Notes under the pieces: generated by a model
Told to the model about the DNA's origin: nothing
The model's database searches: none
Seen by the model: only the letters and a program-made list of their open reading frames with translations
Part shown: positions 8,512 through 14,900 of the stretch, piece after piece
Layout: the number at the start of each line of letters is the position of its first letter
Numbering within the stretch: the stretch's first letter is position 1
Source of the DNA: Calditrichia bacterium
GTDB taxonomy: Bacteria; Calditrichota; Calditrichia; RBG-13-44-9
Length of the DNA stretch: 18,967 bases
NCBI GenBank assembly: GCA_026991005.1
Contig: JALXCH010000314.1
Location: 1 to 18,967 of the forward strand
Direction of reading: 5' to 3'
Position numbers and translations under genes: made by a program

Positions 8512-8574
8512 AGCATCAAGGAGAATAAACTCCAGTCGCCCTACGGGCTCCTTCCGTTTATTCTCCTTGATGCT
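8512..8574. repeat. Perfect 19-bp inverted repeat with structured 25-base loop
   Basis: The plus-strand arm AGCATCAAGGAGAATAAAC (8512-8530) is perfectly complementary to 8556-8574. The loop holds a further GCCC-TAC-GGGC hairpin (8538-8548). This is the most stable structure in the window and corresponds to the 5' stem-loop of the candidate bridge RNA. Confidence 0.85.
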
Positions 8575-8593
8575 GTGATATTTGTTTATCTTA

Positions 8594-8607
8594 AACATCT
8601 TACAACT
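8594..8607. repeat. Direct repeat, copy 2, near the element's left end
   Basis: This is the partner of 8294-8307 (13 of 14 bases identical), about 11 bases inside the left end of the element. Confidence 0.5.
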
Positions 8608-8618
8608 TTAAATATACG

Positions 8619-9221
8619 AGGTAAAATAGGAATATAGGAAATTCCGCAAAAGAATCCTTTTTCTTTGCACTTTTGCAGTGTGCTCAATCTTTCTGCTGGT
8701 TTTGGCGCACCAGGTTCAACCATTTTAGCTAGCTTTTCATCCAAAGTAGAAAAGGAAAAGTTGAGAATCACCCCTCCATTTAATTTACCTTTCAAATCAT
8801 CTGGTAAAATGGCGTTTTTATCAATTTCCTTCAGCACATCCAGGTCCCTCAAAATCAGGCGGGCTTTGGTTAAAATATGCACCGGAAAACGATATTTTAA
8901 AATGACCTCCAGTATTTTTCTCGTCAATCCCAGCTTCTTTTCAATTTCCTGATATGGCTCTGTGGAGGTTGAGATGGCAATGATCCCATATTCCCCTTTT
9001 TTCACTCTTCGTTTAAGCTGTTTCTCTAAAACTTCCGGGGCATTCATTTTAGCCGATAAAGTGCGGACCATATTCTCCCCGTATTTTGAACCCCTGATAT
9101 AGCAATACAAACAATTAAAAGCGCAACCGGAATAGGGATTCACTGAATAATCGTCCAGGAACCAATCATCCCTCCGCTTATGTTTATTCAGTACCGATTT
9201 CACCTGGATTTCTTTTGCCAT
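8619..9221 (-). pseudogene. 5' part of SPL/COG1533-type radical SAM gene, interrupted by IS110
   Basis: The N-terminal 201 residues of a radical SAM protein related to spore photoproduct lyase. Cys33, Cys37 and Cys40 (GCAFNCLYCY, CxxxCxxC) are the iron-sulfur cluster ligands. ISTSTEPYQEIEKKLGLTR and VHILTKA are typical of this family, as is FSFSTLDEKLAKMVEPGAPKPAERL. The frame leaves homology after ISYIPILP at the CT core and adds ten element-encoded residues (ending 8586) before a stop. The missing C-terminal third is at 6515-6804. Start ATG 9221 has GAGGGAG about 5 bases upstream and overlaps the end of the MGMT-like frame by 22 bases, so the genes were cotranscribed. The product is probably non-functional because the barrel is cut. 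The true substrate is unknown; thymine-adduct lyase activity cannot be assumed outside spore formers. Confidence 0.88.
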
Positions 9222-9697
9222 TTTGCTCCCTCTATTTGTAACAAAGTGGCTTTAACCTTAATCCCGAGGGGATAAAATCCCATCAGTGTGCCTCTCTGGG
9301 TTAGCAATCGGTGGCTGGGGATTAAAATCTGAAGGGGATTCCTCATCAATGCACCTAACATTTCCACATACTGAACTCCGCTTTGTCGTGCAATCTCCGA
9401 ATAAGTGGCCGTTTCCCCCCACTGGATTTCCAGTAACTTCTCATAAACTATTTTATTTCGCTATTCAACATCAGGTAAAGAGAATTTTTCACCATCCAGC
9501 ACCACGTTCTTCAGTTGTTCTTCCAGCCACCCCTCAAGTGCCTTCAATTCCACAACTTCGCCAATTAGCCCATGATATTCGCATATCTTTTTAAGATGTC
9601 TTCTGGCCTTTTCTTTTGAATAGTGCCAGGCGTAGGCTATTACTCCGCCATTTTTCTTAAGAAACACAACCTCGACGCTCGAACCAAATAAATTCAT
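9200..9697 (-). pseudogene. MGMT/ATL-like alkyltransferase gene with in-frame amber stop and Ser for catalytic Cys
   Basis: The frame from ATG 9697 reads 78 residues of an MGMT N-terminal domain (MNLFGSSVEVVFLKKNGG...), meets TAG at 9463-9461, and continues in the same frame with the DNA-binding domain to TGA at 9202-9200. The second part is unmistakable: WGETATYSEIARQSG, then LMRNPLQILIPSHRLL, then GTLMGFYPLGIKVKATLLQIEG. Its motif is PSHR (codon AGC at 9316-9314) instead of the PCHR of O6-alkylguanine-DNA alkyltransferases. The arginine-finger segment (usually RAVG) reads VEMLG. It could therefore not repair by suicide alkyl transfer. Cys-less ATL proteins bind lesions without repairing them, so the ancestor may have been ATL-like. 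TAG ends other genes here (14901, 6515), so recoding is unlikely. It starts one base after the AlkD-like stop. Confidence 0.8.
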
Positions 9698-9698
9698 C

Positions 9699-10436
9699 TC
9701 AACCGCTCATCAATACTTTCAACTCTTCTTGCCGGGCTTTATCCAGTTTCTTCATCCCTTCTCTGATAATCCCCTTTGTATTTTGATTGCCCAGATTAGC
9801 CCATCCCTTTAAAAACTCAAAAACCGCCTGGTCATCCTTTTTGGTAATTTCCCTTAAAGCCCAGCCAATTGCTTTTTTAACATCCTTATCTTCTTCCTTC
9901 ATCACCTTATTTAAAAAATCCAGACAGGTGCGGGATTCAGTTCTCTTTGCTCTTATGTAGGGTGGAATTGTCGCTACGGCCAGTCTTCTAATCCATTTAT
10001 TTTTCGACTCAATCCATTTTTCCATGAGCGAGAATATTTCCGGTTGATTTTCTACAGCCAGCTTCACCACCACCCTCAAGGCCAGTTGGTCGCAAATTTC
10101 CCAGTCAGATATATCTGCAAGAATATCCAAAACGAACCGTTTGGTTTCGATATAAAATTTCTTACTCATTGCCCCCAGGGCACTAATGACGATGAGTTTT
10201 TCATCTCTTCCGCCCTGTTTCCATAATTCCATTAATTTCTCAAACTTTCCTCCTTCTTTCAGTAACAACTTCCCGAGTTCTTGCCCAAGAGAATTTAACA
10301 CCGGTGTTTTGGTGAATTCGAGCTTATCCGTTTTTTCTGTTTCCAGTTCTTTCGAAATGACCCTCAAAGTAGAATCGATGTCCCCTTCGTTCAATTTTTC
10401 TGTGATGCGTTGCGCTATCTCTTTGTTATCTTTCAT
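9699..10436 (-). CDS. AlkD-like DNA alkylation repair protein (HEAT-repeat glycosylase family)
   Basis: This 245-aa all-helical protein belongs to the AlkC/AlkD superfamily (ALR repeats). Members such as Bacillus AlkD excise N3- and N7-alkylpurines, capturing the lesion without base flipping. The catalytic trio of Bacillus cereus AlkD (Trp109, Asp113, Arg148) lines up at a constant offset of three: Trp112 and Asp116 in DWEICDQ, Arg151 in WIRRLAVATIPPYIR. Helical pairs cover about 40-230. The start is ATG 10436 with AAAGGTG 5 bases upstream. It is the first and only undamaged gene of a three-gene unit with the MGMT-like and radical SAM genes, and its stop is one base from the next start. Together these suggest a base-lesion repair operon. 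Confidence 0.82.
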   Translation of the reverse strand: MKDNKEIAQRITEKLNEGDIDSTLRVISKELETEKTDKLEFTKTPVLNSLGQELGKLLLKEGGKFEKLMELWKQGGRDEKLIVISALGAMSKKFYIETKRFVLDILADISDWEICDQLALRVVVKLAVENQPEIFSLMEKWIESKNKWIRRLAVATIPPYIRAKRTESRTCLDFLNKVMKEEDKDVKKAIGWALREITKKDDQAVFEFLKGWANLGNQNTKGIIREGMKKLDKARQEELKVLMSG

Positions 10437-10474
10437 TTTAACACCTTTAAATGTTGTTGCGAGTCAAATACTTT

Positions 10475-10489
10475 TCCATTGTCAATGGA
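10475..10489. promoter_or_regulatory. Perfect 7-bp palindrome upstream of the repair operon
   Basis: TCCATTG-T-CAATGGA is fully symmetric and lies about 40-50 bases before the AlkD-like start. The minus strand contains TTGACA, a consensus -35, inside it, but I find no good -10 at standard spacing. It could be an operator for a damage-responsive repressor or activator. Confidence 0.35.
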
Positions 10490-10570
10490 CGGGAAAAGAC
10501 CACTGCATCCTGTAAATACCCAACACTTTTGAAACAGAATAGGGAGAAAGAAAAACCGCCATCCCCGTTG

Positions 10571-11460
10571 TTAACCACGATTGATGTATCGCAAAAACTC
10601 TTCATAATATTCCTTTAAATGGTGAATTCCCGTTCTGGGTGCCACGAAATCGTTTTGCATTGCCGTTAAGAAAAATTTTGCCAGGGTGTAATAATGTTTA
10701 CTGAAAGGCCGCATCAATCCCACCATAAATTTTAAAAACGCTACCGGAATACTCCGAATTCCGGGTTCTTTTCCCACCACAGAAAATGCCAGTTCGGCAA
10801 TCTCCCGATGGGTATAGACATCCGGACCACCAACCGGTATTTCTTGCTGATTTTGTTCCCCAGCATCCACACAAACTTTTGCCAGCTCGGCACCATGGAT
10901 GGGGTTTATTCTATGATTTCCTTGTCCAATCAGGTAAACCTTTCCTGAAAGTGCCATCTTTAAAAATTCTGTGGCATCAGAAAAGAAACCCGTTGGTCGA
11001 ATAACGGCATAATCGATTCCTAAATTTCTCAAATCCTCCACAAAATTCTCACGAGCCCGGGCAATTTCCAGCTCCATGAATAATTGAGCATTGAAAGCGG
11101 AAATGAAAATAAACTTCTGCACACCGGATTTAAGGGAGAGTTCTAAAACATGCTTATTCCCACGGTAATCCACATCCTGAAAGCTAACCTTATCTCTTTG
11201 CCGGGTAATTCCCAATGAGGAAAACACAATGTCTATATCTTTACACAAACCCTGCAACGTCTGAATATCGGTGACTTCCCCAACGAAAATGTCATCAATA
11301 TATTCTTTGATGGCTGGTTGTAAAAATGGACCCACTTCCTCTAGCTTTTTAAGGGACTTTTTCTCACCAGGACTCGGACCCAATATCCGCGTTCTTTGAA
11401 TTCTCTGGTAACAAATTTTCCCAGACATCCCGTTGCCCCCACAACCAGCACTTTCCTCAT
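10571..11460 (-). CDS. Atypical SDR-family NAD(P)-binding protein, frameshifted near the N terminus
   Basis: An extended/atypical short-chain dehydrogenase (NmrA-like) of about 296 residues if repaired. From ATG 11460 the frame gives MRKVLVVGATGCLGKFVTRE, with the GxxGxxG dinucleotide-binding loop, then ...RGYWVRVLVRK. It runs out at a TAG just after an A5 run at 11362-11358. The rest is in the -1 frame: KKLEEVG, VFSSLGITRQRDKVSFQDVDYRGN, FIFISAFNA, YAVIRPTGFFSD, then a substrate domain to 10571. One lost A in an A6 run would explain it, either as mutation or as a sequencing error. The main frame stays open upstream to 11524, but that extension lies in and beyond the promoter and is not coding. 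The substrate is unknown. GGTGGTGG serves as Shine-Dalgarno. Confidence 0.75.
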
Positions 11461-11479
11461 TTTTATCCACCACCTTTCT

Positions 11480-11508
11480 ATTATACCTTATTTTTACAGA
11501 AACGACAA
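11480..11508 (-). promoter_or_regulatory. Sigma-70-type promoter of the SDR gene
   Basis: The minus strand carries TTGTCG (11508-11503), a 17-base spacer, and a perfect TATAAT (11485-11480). Transcription would start near 11473, only about a dozen bases before the ATG at 11460. This supports that ATG as the real start. Confidence 0.65.
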
Positions 11509-12348
11509 CCGTTGTATTTTGCACAAACAGACCATTTTTTTATACTGGATTTAGACCAACCAAATTAAATTCCTATTTATTGAAATATTTTCCAATAACA
11601 ACTTTTGAATTCTACCGAAAACAATCACAATTACCTGGAAATTTTTTGTTTTTTCCAATCTTATTGAAAATCTGCTTCAAGGCAGTATTCCTTCTTTTAC
11701 TTTATTGTTTCGATAATTCTAATCCCCTTTTTAAATAAAGGGGAAAACCATCTGTCCAGGTCCAATAAAAATCAATAATGATATGACAACAAAAAACAAC
11801 TAAAGATAAACATGAGGTAAACAGCGGAATATTAACATACCGAATTTATATTATGGAAAATATCGGTTTTAATCACCCTCATTGGGTGTTGAATTTTAAA
11901 CAAAAATTAATGAAAAAATCAAATAAAAATGAAGGATAAAAAAGCAGTTCTAATCCAATATCGTCTATCGCAACTACCTCACTTACTTTACTTTGAAAAT
12001 AGCAAATTATTTAAATTAATAGAGGAATGTATTTGAAAACTTCTCTTCCTCAAAATTGTTGAGATGCAATCGATTAGCACCTTCAAAAATTTCTGCTGAA
12101 ATCCAGGACAAATTTCTGTATTTTCCGGGAAGAGCAGCATTTATTTCAATACAAAAATGAGGAGGTTCGAAAAAATTCCGTTCAAGAATGAGAAGGAGAT
12201 TTTTTTATCAATCTGTGAAATCACAATACTCTTTAGAAAATTCAGATAACAATCGCATTATTAAAAGCAAATTATTGATAATTATTCAATTTTAATCACA
12301 AAAATTAGTATTGGGGTATTTCAAACAACTAAAATAAATCATTCAATC
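11509..12348. other. Long AT-rich gap without recognisable genes
   Basis: About 840 AT-rich bases between two divergent genes. The only structures noted are a hairpin TCCCCTTT-N6-AAAGGGGA (11723-11744), not followed by a U-tract, and a weak CACCC-N5-GGGTG hairpin (11874-11888). No tRNA, rRNA or convincing promoter for the membrane protein gene was found. Confidence 0.4.
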
Positions 12349-12921
12349 ATGAGACAATTTTCCACGAAAAACATTTTAAAATTCGTAATATTTGCTCTTA
12401 GCGGACTGTCTATTACCTTGCTTACCGGATACCTATTTTTTGGAAGTGAAATATGGAATATCCGACAGCCAATGTTCGGGTTTACCGTTTACGGGGTTTC
12501 TGGAGCTTTATTTTTCGGACTGTTGATAATTCGGCGTTTTCGCGTGGCTATATTTACCATAATTTTCCTATTTGCTTTGGTTTTCTTCGCTTCCCAGGCT
12601 CGCTTTCTGATTGCTCAATTTTTATTCTATTTTACCAGCATCACTGCGGTATTGATTTACTGGGCACGGATTTATGGCAATGGCCGCTCCTGGCGCTGGA
12701 TGCGCCCCCTCAGCCTTTCGGGACTATTTGGAGTATTCTACATTGGAATTACCGTGCTTTTGGGAATCATTTACCTGGGCGGAGTTTCCCGGCCTCTTTC
12801 TAATTTATCTGTGGGATTTCTCATTGGGCTGGGATTGGGTTTGGGGTTTGAATTGGGAGATTGGCTGGTGGAACGATTCATAAATACTGAAAGAAGTACT
12901 CAGCAGTCCACTTCAACGTAA
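12349..12921 (+). CDS. Integral membrane protein, unknown function
   Basis: The 190-residue product has about six hydrophobic segments (roughly 9-31, 42-60, 65-84, 88-106, 121-145 and 152-173) and short loops with Arg clusters (RRFR, RSWRWMRP) that probably face the cytoplasm. The last segment is Gly/Leu-rich (IGLGLGLGFELG), and a Ser/Thr-rich tail follows. I recognise no family. The start ATG 12349 has no good Shine-Dalgarno. Its 3' end overlaps that of fmt by 9 bases in convergent orientation. The consistent hydrophobic pattern supports it as a real gene despite isolation. Confidence 0.7.
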   Translation: MRQFSTKNILKFVIFALSGLSITLLTGYLFFGSEIWNIRQPMFGFTVYGVSGALFFGLLIIRRFRVAIFTIIFLFALVFFASQARFLIAQFLFYFTSITAVLIYWARIYGNGRSWRWMRPLSLSGLFGVFYIGITVLLGIIYLGGVSRPLSNLSVGFLIGLGLGLGFELGDWLVERFINTERSTQQSTST

Positions 12922-13854
12922 ACGCTCTCCTACTTTAAATCGATATCCCCGGAGAAATGCTTCGGTATTCAGCACTTTCTTCCCGGCTTTTTGAAGCTCC
13001 AGAATCGCCACAATTCCGGGCTGGCAGGCAATGTGCAATTCTCCCTTCTCTGCTTTGACGATGGTTCCGGGAGGGGCAACCTGTGAATGCACATCCACCA
13101 CACGTGCCCGGTAAAATTTCAATAAATCATTCTGATAATAGGTAAATGCCGCGGGGTGCGGAGAAAGTCCGTGAATCCAGTTTTTTACCTGCTCGGCAGA
13201 TTGCTCGAATGAAAGATGACACATTTCCCGGGTTATTTTGGGTGCCGGGGTAGCCAGTTCCTCCCTCTGCAGAATGGGTGTTATGTCGCCTTCTGCCAGC
13301 CGATTTACCACATCCAGCAGCAAACGTCCCCCCTCTTCCGCCAGTCGATCGTGCAGTGTTCCTGCTGTATCCTCCGGAAATACGGGAAATTTTTCCTGAA
13401 GTAGAATCTCACCTGCATCCACCCGCTGATTAATGCGGATAATGGTGATGCCGGTTTCCTTTTCCCCATTAATAATAGTCCAGTGAATGGGAGCAGCACC
13501 GCGGTACTTAGGCAAAAGCGAAGGATGCATATTAATGGTGCCCAGGGGAGGAATGGTAAAAACAGCCTCTGGTAAAATGCGGAAAGCAACTACCACAAAC
13601 AAATCGGCCTGGAGGGATTGGAGTTGGTGAATAAACTCGGGGTCTTTCAGTTTTTCCGGCTGGAGAATGGGACTCAGGTTTTTTTCCAGGGCGAACCGTT
13701 TAACCGGCGTAGGCACCAGCTGCTGCCCACGACCGCGTGGCTTATCGACTCCGGTAACCACCCCAACCACCGAATGTGGGGATGCTTCCAGAACACGAAG
13801 GGAGGGAACGGCAAATTCCGGCGTCCCCAGAAATACGATGCGTAATGGTCTCAC
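12913..13854 (-). CDS. fmt: Methionyl-tRNA formyltransferase
   Basis: Transfers the formyl group of 10-formyl-THF to Met-tRNAi for translation initiation. The 313-aa length is standard. It has an N-terminal Rossmann-like domain with IVFLGTPEFAVPSL and catalytic Asn108, His110 and Asp146 (in NMHPSLLPKYRGAAPIHW and RVDAGEI). The C-terminal OB-fold tRNA-binding domain runs from about residue 205 (PKITREMCHLSFEQSA, then GLSPHPAAF). The GTG start overlaps the def stop in a GTGA, so translation is coupled. Confidence 0.96.
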   Translation of the reverse strand: MRPLRIVFLGTPEFAVPSLRVLEASPHSVVGVVTGVDKPRGRGQQLVPTPVKRFALEKNLSPILQPEKLKDPEFIHQLQSLQADLFVVVAFRILPEAVFTIPPLGTINMHPSLLPKYRGAAPIHWTIINGEKETGITIIRINQRVDAGEILLQEKFPVFPEDTAGTLHDRLAEEGGRLLLDVVNRLAEGDITPILQREELATPAPKITREMCHLSFEQSAEQVKNWIHGLSPHPAAFTYYQNDLLKFYRARVVDVHSQVAPPGTIVKAEKGELHIACQPGIVAILELQKAGKKVLNTEAFLRGYRFKVGERLR

Positions 13855-14366
13855 CGAACTGCGTACGTTTCTTCTAATTCCCGGATGCGGGGTTCCAGTA
13901 ATTTTTTCTTAATGGGAGAAATTTTATCCGTAAACAGAATACCATTCAAATGATCAAATTCATGCTGAAAGACCCGGGCTAACAATCCATCCATTTCCTC
14001 TTCCACCGTGCTGCCATCCAGTTTCTGGTAGCGCACCCGAATGCGGGTGGGACGCACCACCTCTTCGCGAATGCCCGGAATGCTGAGGCAACCCTCCTCG
14101 TACGGCTCAGAACCTTCGGCTTCCAGAATTTCCGGATTGATAAATGCCTCTGCTTCCCAATCTTCATTAATAAGATGCTTATCCACCACAAACATACGCA
14201 GGGAGATATTCACCTGTGGTGCCGCCAACCCAATCCCGTCGTTTACCCGCATGGTGTCTATCATGTTGGAAGCCAGTTCTTTCAACTCCTCTCCCCAATC
14301 CCGAACGGGTTCTGCCACCTTCCGTAGCGTGGGATGACCAATTTTTATAATGGGTAATACTGCCAT
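13851..14366 (-). CDS. def: Peptide deformylase
   Basis: Removes the N-formyl group from nascent proteins, undoing the modification added by Fmt. The 171-residue protein has all three motifs: GIGLAAPQ (44-51), EGCLS (91-95, Cys93 as metal ligand) and HEFDH (135-139, His ligands and catalytic Glu136). The start ATG 14366 has AGGA about 8 bases upstream. It is placed directly before fmt and 42 bases after yajC. Confidence 0.97.
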   Translation of the reverse strand: MAVLPIIKIGHPTLRKVAEPVRDWGEELKELASNMIDTMRVNDGIGLAAPQVNISLRMFVVDKHLINEDWEAEAFINPEILEAEGSEPYEEGCLSIPGIREEVVRPTRIRVRYQKLDGSTVEEEMDGLLARVFQHEFDHLNGILFTDKISPIKKKLLEPRIRELEETYAVR

Positions 14367-14408
14367 TTCACATCCTGTAAACTTACATCATCAAAAAACA
14401 AATTTCAT

Positions 14409-14726
14409 TTATGCCTGTTTAATGACATTGGCAATGGCGCTGCGTTCCACATCCACTTTAACGCTTTCGCTAATTTTCAGCACCACTACCTTATTATCGT
14501 TCTTAAAACCCACAATTTTACCATGCAGCCCACCTGCAGTGACGACATCGTCCCCTTTCTTTAACGCATCCAGCATTTTCTGCCGTTCTTTTTGTTTTTT
14601 AGCCTGAGGGCGCAAAATGAGAAAGTACATAATTGCCAGAATTAAAATTAAGGGTAACATGCCCACAATGGGGTTACTTGCCGAACCGCCCTGTCCACCT
14701 GCCGCTGCATATAATGTTTCAACCAC
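14409..14726 (-). CDS. yajC: Preprotein translocase accessory subunit YajC
   Basis: A small inner-membrane partner of SecDF-YidC. Its 105 residues have one membrane segment (about 20-38, MLPLILILAIMYFLILRP), then the conserved RPQAKKQKE and the soluble part with LKKGDDVVTAGGLHGKI. The GTG start at 14726 is supported by AGGAG 8 bases upstream. The Gly/Ser-rich N-terminus is usual for FCB-type YajC. It is first in the yajC-def-fmt group. Confidence 0.94.
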   Translation of the reverse strand: MVETLYAAAGGQGGSASNPIVGMLPLILILAIMYFLILRPQAKKQKERQKMLDALKKGDDVVTAGGLHGKIVGFKNDNKVVVLKISESVKVDVERSAIANVIKQA

Positions 14727-14900
14727 GTGTTATCTCCTATTTGTTTTTTCGTTCCCAATTTGATGCAAAATTTAATACTCGGTTACAGGGAATCCAAATT
14801 GCAAACGGAAAATTACCTGAAATAGGGAGAAATTCCTAAATAGAGCATACCTTACTCTCGTTACATTAACCCATTTGCAAGAATTCATCTTTCGCCTGCG

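Larger units (their letters stand above)
8315..8580 (-). ncRNA. Candidate IS110 bridge RNA
   Basis: The element's leader, read on the transposase strand, shows three stems in the order known for IS110 bridge RNAs. First is a perfect 19-bp stem-loop (8574-8512). Second is a stem AGAGCAT/ATGCTCT (8461-8455 with 8417-8411) with an inner GGGT/ACCC helix and an internal loop, the putative target-binding loop. Third is a 9-bp stem CAGGAAAAC/GTTTTCCTG (8407-8399 with 8349-8341) with an inner GGTG/CACC helix and an internal loop, the putative donor-binding loop. The 5' side of the third loop is GGAATAACTT (8394-8385), identical to the element's right end plus CT core at 6811-6802. Its 3' side contains ACGAG (8360-8356), complementary to the core plus left end, CTCGT. 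A short hairpin then closes the transcript. RNA ends are estimates. Confidence 0.78.
6805..8618 (-). mobile_element. IS110-family insertion sequence, about 1.8 kb
   Basis: The ends are set by the interrupted gene. On the minus strand the left flank reads ...ATTTTAC-CT, then the element starts CGTATATTT. The right end reads ...AAACGGAATAA, then CT-TATTTATCC. Removing everything between the two CT dinucleotides (8619-8620 and 6803-6804 on the plus strand) restores an unbroken frame. A shared CT core without longer target duplication and without terminal inverted repeats is characteristic of IS110. Contents in the transcribed direction are a roughly 350-nt structured leader, a DEDD transposase gene and about 95 bases of right end. 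Confidence 0.9.

Noticed and set aside
9461..9463. Amber codon as recoded sense (pyrrolysine-like) in the MGMT-like gene
   Set aside because: TAG is the natural terminator of at least the secreted protein gene and the radical SAM gene in this window, and no readthrough element is visible.
9286..9594. Plus-strand open frame of about 100 codons
   Set aside because: It lies antisense to the MGMT-like gene, whose minus-strand frame shows clear family motifs.
11461..11524. N-terminal extension of the SDR frame up to 11524
   Set aside because: It overlaps a TTGTCG-17-TATAAT promoter, has no family similarity, and the true Rossmann N-terminus is found in the other frame from ATG 11460.
11874..11888. 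CACCC-N5-GGGTG hairpin as terminator or RNA element
   Set aside because: A 5-bp stem in an AT-rich gap with no gene ending nearby is within chance expectation.
12139..12251. Short plus-strand frame starting MRRFEKIPFKNEKE in the AT-rich gap
   Set aside because: About 30 codons, no domain, and composition typical of random AT-rich DNA, despite a possible AG-rich start context.
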